Assembly: GCA_001931875.2 (NCBI GenBank)
Contig: MSJH02000587.1
Coordinates: 1-27,270, forward strand
Length of the DNA stretch: 27,270 nucleotides
Source: Byssochlamys sp. IMV 00236
Lineage: Eukaryota > Ascomycota > Eurotiomycetes > Eurotiales > Thermoascaceae
Direction: 5' to 3'
Shown in pieces: positions 10,401 through 19,849 of the stretch (positions within the stretch are counted from its first letter, which is position 1; every line of letters begins with the position of its first letter). The position numbers were made by a program, and so were the translations under genes. Under the pieces are notes generated by a model. That model made no database searches and was not told where the DNA came from. It was given only the letters and a program-made list of their open reading frames with translations.

Positions 10401-12066
10401 CAGCTAGAGACTGCACGAGGTAGCGGCTGGTGATGTAGTTGATGACCCAGGTCGAGAACTGAGTCATCATCAGTCCCTTCATCAGCACCGTGTCCTTGGT
10501 CGCATACTCTAATCGCCAACCCATGACATCCATTGTAGCTCGAGTGTATCCTGAGGTTTCCTTTGGTAAAGGCTTATGACGATACGATTCACCTACACAG
10601 GAGGTAGAGACCAGATCCACCATATAAGAAGATGCATACTGTCCTTGAAAACAGATATAGTCGCGAGGACTTACAGGCCAAGTACCTTGGACCTTTGTGT
10701 GCCATATGGCACTGGTCGGTGTCAGAGCATGCAGAAGCGTGCTATTTTCAAACGTGTTGTCCCACACCTTTCGTGCACCTACACTCTCAATCACTGCCTT
10801 CACATCCCATAGACTGCAATCTTTCCATGTTGTTTCGACTAAAAAGGCACCCATAGGATGGTCAGGGACATCAATCTTCTTGACTGTCACATATCCATTA
10901 TCTCGACAAGGTTCTTGGATTACTGTTGTGGGTGTTTCGGTTGATCTTATAAATTGGGTAAATAGCTGATAAGCTCTCTGTAGCGCAAGTGGGTCGCTCT
11001 CTGGGACTGTAATAACAGAAATTTCCTTGTCTGAAATAGATTCGTTCGTATCAGACACTTGGATACTATATAAAAGAGATATGAGCATACACTCTAAATC
11101 AGGCAGCCCTATCGTCAGAACTTACTCATCATCATCATTATCCACTTTTTTTTGCGGCACCTCTGATGGTTTCTCAAACTGCTTATATGCATGGGTTGGT
11201 GTTGAATTTGAAGCGGTTGGCTGTGGCACCTTCATCAGTGGCACGCTGGAAGAGGAAACTTTATGTTGAACAGTCGGTCGTGATGGTTGTTGCAACTCAA
11301 GTAAGGGAGGTGCATCAGTACCCAATGGACTTGTTTCATCCAATTCCTCCATTCCATCCACAAATATATCTTCTTCTTTATAATCATGATCACTCTCTTC
11401 ATCTGTCGTACTAGAATCATGTTCATCTTGTAATGGCCACTCTTTATCATTCACAGTAAACTGACCATCGTCTGATCGAGTCATAGTGATACTGATGCGT
11501 AGTCCTTGATTAGACACATCTTGTGCAAGGTATTTCAATAGTTCTGGTGGATGTAGTAGTCGAACGATATATGTGTCATCCCTTCGTGTACACTTGAGAC
11601 AGAGCTGGCTAAACTTATCTGACAGACCACTACTGTCATCATGATCAAGCAATGAGATTGATATCTTGTACAGATCGTGCATTTTAATCTTGAGCTCCTT
11701 TATTGAAACTTGATCTCTCTCATTTTCTTCATCTAGATCATTAAGAAATGAACTATCTGATCGTCTGTCAGGGTAAGAAGTGCTTGGTCTAGGTTGGAAG
11801 TGAGTAAGAAGACTTCTCTCTTGACTCCATGAGCCGGCGTGATGCCATTTATGTTTGATGTTTAAAGGAGGAGATAGATAAGGTGGTGGTTGAGTGAAGG
11901 TATAGTGCAGATGACAGGCAGGGTGATCACTATATACAATAGAATCTACGTATAGATTATCGCATAAACTGATGTATGGAAGTGTATTTAATTGGATGAT
12001 ATGATGCATTATGCTTGTGGTATCAAGTAATGTATGCCATTGGTAGTAAACTGTGACACGTGTCAT
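7470..12066 (-). CDS. Large membrane-anchored protein with two START lipid-transfer domains (about 1474 aa)
   Basis: Four exons: 12066-11126, 11065-9443, 9388-7996, 7937-7470, all in phase. The N-terminal 313 aa are mainly a polar, Ser/Asp-rich linker around a small folded segment. START domain 1 spans roughly residues 340-540 (FLVETTWKDCSLWDVKAV; WPVSPRDYICF; TRATMDVMGWRLEY). A beta-rich module follows (about 570-720), then START domain 2 (about 750-975, ending SLVPSYISNLVANSWFPKKI), a second beta-rich region, a low-complexity Thr/Asn/Ala linker and one C-terminal membrane helix (about 1419-1440, YIGFAVLFALLGLLYY). START domains hold sterols, phospholipids or other lipids in a hydrophobic pocket; with a tail anchor this suggests lipid transfer between membranes. 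The ATG at 12066 (MTRVTVYY) is the first in frame; the open frame extends to about 12200 without ATG, so an upstream exon is possible. Ligand unknown. Confidence 0.75.
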
Positions 12067-12287
12067 ATTAAGATAGGTTTGAATGCTAAAAGCGAAAAAG
12101 TAGTCATCATTTGATAAAGAAGTAGCGATATAAGAAAGAGACTGTTTTTTTTTTATGACTTTTTCAGCGAATATCAAGGAGCTAAAAGAAAGGATGAGTG
12201 TTTTGTATTAGATGTATTTCGTCTTTTGTTTACTTTGCATGAATTATATTAACATTTGTGATAGGTTGACTTATAAGCTGTATGTCA

Positions 12288-12557
12288 TTAAACCAAGTAC
12301 ACCCTATAAATAAAGGTGAGTTCAATGGGTACAAGCGATGATATAACTTGTTTACATAGTCTATGTGTATTGATATCTAATAGTAAGTCTTTGATATGGT
12401 TCAAATGAGTATGCTTTATATTAAAATCCTTTTCTGCCTTGATTATATCTTTATCCTTGTCTATTTCAAATTGATTTAGCCTATTTTGAGTCAAGTCTAG
12501 CTTCTCTTGATAAGTTGATGTCCAAGAAAAGTCAGTAATGGTCGAATGGTAGCTCAT
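12288..12557 (-). CDS. Small coiled-coil protein, KxDL/BLOC-1-related candidate (89 aa)
   Basis: The ORF starts at ATG 12557 (MSYHSTITDF). It is a short, charged, helical protein with the pattern of KxDL proteins: QNRLNQFE, then an acidic/basic helix, FNIKHTHLNHIKDLLLDI. This matches the H(T)xxLxxMKxDLxxI signature of KXD1-type subunits of BLOC-1-related complexes, which act in endosome/lysosome positioning; here K..L..I spacing is kept but the exact KxDL residues are not. The C-terminus may be altered by an intron: a GTAAAC donor lies about 25 codons before the stop. It sits 58 nt beyond the stop of Swd1 and upstream of the START gene on the same strand. Length fits the family. Could also be an unrelated coiled coil. 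Confidence 0.4.
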   Translation of the reverse strand: MSYHSTITDFSWTSTYQEKLDLTQNRLNQFEIDKDKDIIKAEKDFNIKHTHLNHIKDLLLDINTHRLCKQVISSLVPIELTFIYRVYLV

Positions 12558-12615
12558 GAACAAGGTAAATATAAAAGAGAAGAAAAAAGAATTTGAATGA
12601 CCGAAAAGACATTTT

Positions 12616-14307
12616 TTATTTTTTTATAGACTTCTTTGGTCTTGTGTTTTCATCCGATTCAAGTCTTTTCTTTTTCTTTAATAACTCGCCTGCGTGTTTC
12701 TTTAAAGAACTTTTTGCAAATTCTTCATCACTACTTAGACTGGTATTGTTATCATCTTCAAATGGTAAATTGGGTAAATAAAGTACTTCGTCTTCGTCTT
12801 CTTCATCAGATGATTCAATAAATGCTTGTATAGTATCACATGTAGTTACGTCAACAATGACATCCTCGTCTACTTGTTTTTGTTTTGTTTTTTCAGCATC
12901 AGGCATCACATCAAACTCATCTTCTTGTTCTTCATATTCTACATTTTCTTGAAGTTCAATGAAATCAGGCGCAAACGCACTCCAATTCTCTTGATGTTTT
13001 GTTGCCCAAATATAAATATTACCAAAACTGCTTACAGATGCAATCACAGGTTTGACTGGGTGTGACTTTAAGGTGATCAGTACCACACTACTTGTTCTCT
13101 TTTTCTTTTTCTTACCGCTAAATCATCCAATGGTTCTTTAGGTCCTTCTAATATCTTTATAAGATTTCCTTCTTGTCTATCCCATATATAAATATTATGT
13201 TCTGCTTTATGTCCTGATCCACCAATGACGCATTCATTATCTGCATTAAAACACGTTTGACTCCATTGAGATCTATTGATCAAATCCTGAAATCTTTCTC
13301 TGAATACAGGTATTCCTGTATCTTCATCTTCTATTTGATAATATCGTATTGATCGATCGTTGGAATTGATGAGTAATTCACTGCATGCAAAAATGGTAAA
13401 CTATTAGTAATCTGATCTTGTGTGCCATCATCATTCATACCGTCCATTCCTACTCCACTGAATGCCTTTGATTGTTGTATTGGTTATTCTTGTACTATAA
13501 GTAATCTTGTTTGATTCAACATCGATTATATTTAAAAATCCTTTTGATGTTCCTGCATATATCCGTGTGCCTGCTTTATTCCACGAAACAGCTGTGACAA
13601 GGAATGAATTTCTAAAGAAAAGATGAGTCCAAAGCAAGATATATATATATATATATATACAAACTAAGCATTACTTTGGTGACTTTTCTTCTTTTGTATC
13701 TGGTTCTGTGGGTAATACTGTTTTTACTATATCTTGACCTAAAATATCTACAATGACCGGATTATCTTGAAATAATACGGCAACAAATCGATGACTAACA
13801 CATTAATCATATTAATAAGCATACATATATAGTATGTTGATATTACTTGTTCTTTGGATGCATATGAGCCATTAAGACTGGTGTATCAAATCTTATCTTT
13901 AATTTCTTTTTCCCAGTGATCAGATCCCAATAGATGCAAGTCCAATCCTTTGATGCTGATAATAAATATTTGCCGTTACGAGACCAACTGATAGATGTAT
14001 GAGTATATTACTGCCATGTTATATTTTACATAATCTAACCTTATGCTTGACACAGGTTTAACGTGTCCAATCAAGTTACGTGATACACCCTTGGTATCAA
14101 AGTCCCAAACGATGCATCTTCCGTCTAGACAACCTGCAGCAAGTAAAGTGCCTCTTTTGTTAAATTTACAGTTGAGTACATAACCATCTTCCAATGTTTC
14201 TTCAATCAGTTGAGGATATTCTTGTTCCCAGGGGTCTATTTTACACGTTTTTAGTCATGATTACTTGTTGTTATTAATCTATACATGCCTAATAATTCTA
14301 AATTCAT
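12616..14307 (-). CDS. swd1: COMPASS histone H3K4 methyltransferase WD40 subunit Swd1/RBBP5 (453 aa)
   Basis: Seven exons: 14307-14289, 14235-14040, 13987-13847, 13794-13675, 13611-13441, 13380-13116, 13065-12616. The protein starts MNLELLDPW, like animal RBBP5 (MNLELLES). It has WD40 blades (RCIVWDFDTKG, CIYWDL, NIYIWDRQEGN, IYIWATKHQ) and the diagnostic RBBP5 stretch ENWSAFAPDFIELQENVEYEE, followed by an acidic segment and a Lys-rich C-terminal tail. Swd1/RBBP5 supports the catalytic subunit of the Set1/COMPASS complex in the nucleus. Exon 1 is only 19 nt, and its intron starts GCATGT, a GC-AG intron. The intron after exon 2 has a weak GTTAGA donor. The usual WHP before the last blade reads SHP across the last junction. 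The intron 13612-13674 contains an (AT)n microsatellite. Divergent from the cyclin gene. Confidence 0.9.
13639..13660. repeat. (AT)n microsatellite in a swd1 intron
   Basis: A run of about eleven AT dinucleotides lies inside the intron 13612-13674 of the Swd1 gene. A simple repeat with no coding role. Confidence 0.9.
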
Positions 14308-14933
14308 TACAAAGAAAATGAGAAAGAAACTTTTAAAATACAAGTCACAGAAGCAAGCGCAATAATAATACAAAAAGGGTCCTTTACAAATTCATGCACC
14401 CAATGTTTCTATTTTAGAGTGCAATGACCGCAGCCTGTGACTCTAGTATTTGATTGGTGCTATTTAAATCTACGATTCCTATTGGTCCTGTTAGTCCCTC
14501 TCTATCACATTGTATGTAACCCAATCACACCATTCATTCTCGCACACCAGTCAAAGGGTACGAATCTCATCTCTATTTATATCATAGATGTGTGTGTATA
14601 CTTTATATGTCATTTTTATAATATCTGACCACATTCATATACAGATTATACATGTATATAAATAAACAAATATATGATGATTATGTGTATATAAAGAATA
14701 TTTATTATTACAAGTATAAAAAATATTGATAATCAGTTTATATATCAATTTGACTCAGTTACCCTTTTTAATACAAGATTCGCAGTGAGTCATGATTAAG
14801 GAAATTTTTAAAGTGAAAAAAGAGAAGAGGGAAAGACGGACAATGAAATATTTTTACAACTCCGTGTAGATATAAATACTCGATAAAAAAATCTCTTTCT
14901 TTTGTTTTAATTCCTTTTTTTCCTATTTGGTGC
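14308..14933. promoter_or_regulatory. Shared upstream region of swd1 and the cyclin gene
   Basis: 626 bp between two divergent starts. TATAAATA at 14871-14878 lies about 56 bp upstream of the cyclin ATG, and a T-rich pyrimidine tract (14890-14925) follows it, as is usual for fungal core promoters. A 63-codon plus-strand frame at 14437-14628 has no coding character. No other site was recognised. Confidence 0.5.
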
Positions 14934-15714
14934 ATGTCAAACTATAACAACAACGATACTCTTTCAAAAAACAACAACAACAACAATGGATGTTTAAATC
15001 AGTATTATCGTTATGTAGTTGGCATGACTCCTCCAAATCAGTCCCCTGTTGTAGATATCAACCAATACCAAAAATTATATGTAGATACTCTTGTCGGTAA
15101 ATGCTCAATACTACTACTATACGACCTATATTATGTTTATTAAGACAACATTAGATATAACCACATTGACCATACGCTCATCTTGGCCTATGGAAAATAT
15201 AGCTGCTCAGTCAGTAGTCGATACCCATGCCTTTGTTAGACACTTATTGAAAAGATCAAGAGCTACTCGTTCAACTCTTCAACTAGCCATATTTTACCTT
15301 TTTCGTATTCGTCCTCATATTGATCGATTCGCTCAACATGATTCCATTATCAAATGTGGTAGACGTATGTTTTTGGCTGCTTTGATCTGTGCTCACAAGT
15401 ATTTGTATGACAACACATTCACCAATGCCAGTTGGGCTAAAATCAGTCGATTACCCGCCAAAGAGATTAGTCAAGCAGAGAGAGCTATTCTTCAAATGTT
15501 AGACTATAGACTATTTGTATCTACCGAACTCTATCAAAAATTTGAATCTCAATTGAAAGAAGCTGTACCCAACACACCAACCAACACGACCACAACTTGT
15601 AAACGACCTTGCTCCTTTGAACAAGAACCTTGCTTCAAAAAAGTTAAATCTAACAAAACTCAAATTGTACATGGTATTCCTACCCCCCAAGACGATCAGG
15701 TTGAATTGATATAA
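14934..15714 (+). CDS. Pcl/Pho80-type cyclin, partner of a Pho85-like kinase (240 aa)
   Basis: Two exons, 14934-15096 and 15155-15714, joined in phase by a GTAAAT donor and TTAG acceptor. After a short Asn-rich N-terminus encoded by AAC repeats comes a cyclin box from about residue 75: FVRHLLKRSRATRSTLQLAI, then RRMFLAALICAHKYLYDNTFTNASWAKI and a following ERAILQMLDYRLFVS, the pattern of Pcl1/Pho80 cyclins (compare Pcl1 RIFLGCLILAAKTLND). Such cyclins bind Pho85/CDK5-type kinases and control the G1 phase, polarity, or phosphate and glycogen metabolism. The tail is basic, then polar, with a Lys-rich KKVKSNK that may aid nuclear entry. TATAAATA lies 56 bp upstream; AATAAA at 15800 follows the stop. 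Which Pcl subgroup cannot be decided from sequence alone. Confidence 0.85.
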
Positions 15715-16100
15715 TACCCTCACTCCCTTTTCTTCCTTTTCTGTCTTTCTTAATTTGTAATCACCTTTCAATTGTAACATAAACATACATGCCTCATATA
15801 ATAAACAGCACACACTCAAGCATTTGTGCTTTACTTCATTACTACAGAGACTACGCAAAGGACTGCGCTATCATTTGCATGTGCCAAGAGAATTCATAAT
15901 TGTTGAATTGGCGATACTCATGCATATTGCTCAGCAACTTGCTACCATGACAAGGATACAGTCTCTTTTTAACCCTAAATGTTTGTTTTGAGGAAGGAAG
16001 GTAATTAAGCCGAAACATTGAACTCAGCTTTGTCAACAATAATACACAAACTACAATCGGATGTTCTGCGCAACTAAAAAAAAATTTCCCAATTTAAACA

Positions 16101-16116
16101 ATCTGTGCGCACAGAT
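16101..16116. other. 16-bp perfect palindrome ATCTGTGCGCACAGAT
   Basis: The 16 bases read identically on both strands. It lies between two copies of CTGCGCAAC (about 16068 and 16127) and just before the stem-loop at 16153-16168. It could be a dimeric protein binding site or part of an old mobile element. Confidence 0.6.
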
Positions 16117-16152
16117 ATATTTCTACTGCGCAACAAATGAAGATAGAACTGC

Positions 16153-16168
16153 GTTGCCACTTGGCAAC
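16153..16168. other. Short inverted repeat GTTGCCA-CT-TGGCAAC
   Basis: A 7-bp perfect inverted repeat with a 2-bp centre, 37 bp after the 16-bp palindrome, in the same less AT-rich patch of the gene desert. No adjacent gene start explains it. Confidence 0.55.
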
Positions 16169-19110
16169 CCTTATTTTAGCCGGCTTAGTAATAAAAGCCC
16201 TTCTTGGCATATGCTCTCTCCCAAGCAACTCTCGATTTGTACATTTACTTGTGCACAGTAAGGGCGGTCCAAGAAAAAAAGGGGGGCAGTACCCTGCTGG
16301 CTTCTGCACTGTTTACTCAATTCAACTGTTGGTGGAAAATGTGATACATGCTCTTCCTTTTCTTAGTTTCTAAGCCATGCTTCATTTGCATGTAATAAAA
16401 ACAAAATATGTTCCATATCTTTCTAAGGCAAGTAAACAAAAACAACAAATGCATCGTTTAAATAATCAATCAAAGGAGTGGTACGTATCACATCTTCAAC
16501 CTCCTTTTCAGTAATTGAATCAATAACATAATTCAACACTATCCTTTGCCAAGGATCATATTCTCAGTCTTCCCTCATTTGATCTGAACGCCGCAGAGGA
16601 TAAAAGAACTTTCCTACTGAACAACTAGGATGATGAAGACATTCTATTTTTCTTAAATAAACCATGTCACTTTACTTATGTCACCGACAACCCTTAAATA
16701 GCTAAGTTGCTTATAATATACATATTTTTCATGAAGCTATGATAAAGAACTTTACAAAAGATAAATGCAGTAATGAAACGTGATCTTATTTATCTCTAAA
16801 CATGCATATGGCATGAATTGGATCATAATGCATCACAAGAACCGAAACAAAATGCAAAACATGACATGCACAACGGAGTTCGTGATAAAACAGAAGCTGA
16901 TGCTACAGGTAATTGCCTCCTATACATGATGCTTATACAAAAGGAAAAAGATAATACTAAAGAAAAAGCAAACCATGGCTTGGATAAACGTTCTTTGCTG
17001 AACCCTTTTAAGCGCCCATTTTTAACAAGTCTTTCCCACATCGTTGGTCAGTTTATGGCTGCGGCGCTTCTTGCCACAGTCTCACAAATCTAATGGTTTA
17101 ACCTCGGTTGATTTGCAAGTAGCAAAAAGATACGTTGTGCCTCTTGCTAAGCTTAGCGTGACCAATGAGAAGTATGCCCATGATGATCAACTGCTTGTTT
17201 AACGGTAAATTGAGTCAAGCAAGCCCTTTCTTTGCTAAACAATGATCTCCAAAAAGCTAAAGTTCATCTAATAAAATATTTGGTCAAAAGACTCAATAGT
17301 TGCGCCTCTTTATTTCTAGAATACTCACGAATGAGCACAGGTATGCTTGCGTAATCCGGCGCTCTTTGAAGAAGTGTTACCTACATTGTGTACAATGAGA
17401 TTTAATAATAACATGTAATCGATGAATGCAGCTCTTTTGCTCATTTTCGTAGTTTATCAAAGTATAGATATTACAGCCTCCAATTGGAGATTTTGTTATC
17501 AGAAACAATGAATATAGATAGCTTCTGATGTATTAAGGATAACAATGAATGCAGGTAAAAGTTAAGACCAAGATGATATCATCGCCTCAAAGCACTGAAA
17601 AAGCATGGTATTTGTCAGTACTATTTCAAATATAATAATCGAGTGGTCTCAAGCAACGCATATCGAATTTATCCCCTTTCATGTTATTTCTTGTGTCAAT
17701 CATGATACTGTGATATCCTTGTACTGATTTGCTTTCATTGTTTTCGTCGACCTTTGTTTGAGATTGATCACTACGCAAGGTTTGATTTTAGAAAGGAACA
17801 TTGAATAAACAATGTCTTTTAATAATGGCTCTTCTACAAAATATAACTGATTACACCAGTTTTTTTCAATATGTAATAAAAACAAATAGATAAAATATAG
17901 CAAATTCTGGATCAAGATAAGTAAGCTGATAGAGTTTAATAAAAGTAAAGGTTATGATTCTAACAGCGTATAGCTCATTGAATGAATACATTTTTAAGCA
18001 AAAGTATTGTTTATTTTATACTTTTGAAAAAAAAAATTTATTACAATGGGATTGTATTCTTTTTTATCTAGTTTAAAATTTATGATTGATTTGGATGTTT
18101 TAAATTAGGCTTTGGCTAAGAAGAGTATAGTGATAAGGTAGATACTTTGATATAAAGCGAAAGATTAAGGGTAATTGAGACTGTTTATAAAAAAAAAAGA
18201 CAAAGTGCAAGGTGAAATAGTATTGTTAGAAGTTTATATAAAAAATGATGTATATTAAAGAAGCTTTGATGTATGATTATTTTTCAATGGATGCTCAAAA
18301 GGTATTTTAACATATTCCTAACGCTTTATATCTGCATTTCTCTGTTCTTTTTCGGAAGGAATGGTTTGATTGTACTGTAATTTTAAATGTTTTCATTTTT
18401 TTTTTAAAAATAAAAAAAGAAGTAAAAGTACCGTGATCTAAAAGAAAATACGTATAATCTACTTCTAGCACGAAGGTAAGTTCAATGAGTAATAGTCAAA
18501 TTTAAAGAAAAGGATCGATTCAGCAATTGAAGCTTTATCTTATCCAAAAGGACTATTGTAATTGCTTGTTTTATCTTAATAACCTTGATGGGTTTAAAGT
18601 AATAAATTGAGTATAGTTTGTCGTGTTAGTGGCCATCAGATTCTGATTATACAATATCAAATATAATAAGCTAACAAGGTTAAAAGATGTCTTTACAAGA
18701 GAAGACTTTGTAACATTAAAGTGAAAATAATACTGTAGATTGATTAATATGATTAAGCTATTCATTCTTACTTCGAAAGCATTAGGTTATTCATATTGAT
18801 AGTGATAGAGAATGAATCAAATAACACAGTTTGATGCATTGTGTAGAAGACAGCATTTGTTGAGGTTATTATTAGGAGTGTTCTTCTGAATCTTCTTCAT
18901 TACACAATAGTAAAGTATATATCTTTTAAAAAGATTGAAGATGGCAAGAATTAGGGAACCTGCGTCTTTGGATCAATGACTCAAAATCATTGAGAATAAC
19001 CTCCAGTAGTCAGTGTTGAAACTTCAAAGTGGCTGCTGCTGCAATACAATGACAATTGCTATTGGCTGCATTTAATATCCCACTAATCACGTGCCCTAAC
19101 ACGAAAATTC

Positions 19111-19116
19111 AAAAAA
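19111..19116 (-). terminator. RNA polymerase III terminator (T6)
   Basis: Six A on the plus strand, i.e. TTTTTT on the transcribed sense strand, start four bases beyond the tRNA discriminator base, the usual pol III stop signal. Confidence 0.85.
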
Positions 19117-19119
19117 GGA

Positions 19120-19191
19120 AGGTCCCACCGAGAATCGAACTCGGATCACCGGATTCAAAGACCGATATGATAACCATTACACCATGGAACC
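19120..19191 (-). tRNA. tRNA-Gln (anticodon UUG)
   Basis: The minus strand folds as a complete 72-nt cloverleaf: acceptor GGTTCCA/TGGGACC with one G-U pair, D arm with AATGGTTA loop, anticodon loop CTTTGAA (UUG, glutamine), T arm CCGAG-TTCGAAT-CTCGG and discriminator U. It closely resembles eukaryotic tRNA-Gln, has no intron, does not encode CCA, and has a B-box-like GTTCGAATC. The anticodon stem is TCGGT/TCCGG, giving a U-U mismatch at 31-39 and a U-G pair at 27-43. A T6 terminator follows. Confidence 0.95.
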
Positions 19192-19849
19192 GCTCTTTGA
19201 TTGGTTGAACGTTAAAATTTACTTATAGATTTTATCACGTGATACTCACGTGACCATAGGTCTTTTTTGACGTTTTTTTTTACTACCTGTATGTTGGAGA
19301 CATGCTTGTTGATGCGAATGGTTTTGAATCTATTTAAATTATTGAAAAAGTGAACGAGTAATAATCTTTTCCAAAGTTTTGCAGAAAAATTGTAGCATTC
19401 TATTTATTCGGACTCAGTCATCAACTTCTCTGTGTCTATATTTCTTTACCATTGTCAAAGCTTTCTAATCATTCAAATACAGTCTTTACCATGTTGTTTA
19501 TCCTACGCTTTGTGATAATTTATAAGCTTAATAAGAGAAAAGTCAATAGAAGGATATAAATATGTTTTTATACGTATTTGCTTATTTCTGAAAATTGAGA
19601 TGATGGGCATTACAATGAAGAAGAAGGCTGAACGTACTGTTAATTATTGTGTGCTTTTGATTCTTTCTGTTATGGCAATGCTCACATACTTTAAAAATCT
19701 TTATTATATACACTATTTGCTCATTACATGAAAAATGCGGCATCACACTTTTAGAACTGTAGATAAGAAATAGTCATTTGACAGAGTGAACTTTATCTAT
19801 TCAAAACGACGATAGTCGGTTCATTTTAAAAAGTGATCCTGCTTGTCTA
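19192..19849. other. AT-rich spacer without a gene
   Basis: Contains two of the CACGTG boxes near the tRNA and otherwise only AT-rich sequence and short frames. It includes the 3' flank of the dehydrogenase gene. Confidence 0.6.

Larger units (their letters stand above)
15715..19110. other. 3.4-kb gene-poor region
   Basis: The cyclin 3' region with AATAAA at 15800-15805 comes first. 16060-16330 is a less AT-rich patch with palindromes (separate entries). 16818-17093 is an open plus-strand frame without an ATG near its start; it has some protein-like content (SLLNPFKRPFLTSLSHIVGQ) but no recognisable domain, so I do not call it a gene. 17100-19100 is AT-rich with stops in all frames and I see nothing in it. 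Confidence 0.55.
19088..19252. promoter_or_regulatory. Three CACGTG boxes flanking the tRNA gene
   Basis: CACGTG hexamers occur at 19088-19093, 19236-19241 and 19247-19252; the last two are 11 bp apart, each preceded by TCACGTGA-like context. In fungi CACGTG is the site of bHLH factors of the Cbf1/Pho4 type. No protein gene start lies close, so the role is unclear. Confidence 0.4.

Noticed and set aside
10048..10407. Open frames antisense to the START gene (also 8669-8944, 10576-10969)
   Set aside because: They are shadows of the long, domain-bearing minus-strand exons and show no protein-like motifs of their own.
14437..14628. 63-codon plus-strand ORF upstream of the cyclin gene
   Set aside because: Hydrophobic, AT-driven composition, no start context or splice support; lies in the shared promoter region.
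16818..17093. 91-codon open frame in the gene desert
   Set aside because: It has no ATG at its start (begins at TTG) and no recognisable domain; some protein-like content was noted but it is not enough for a gene call.
17700..17915. 71-codon minus-strand ORF and similar ones at 18571-18765
   Set aside because: AT-rich random frames lacking conserved motifs or splice partners.
18980..19010. Short inverted repeat CAATGA..TCATTG near 18974-18992
   Set aside because: Six-base arms in AT-rich DNA are expected by chance.
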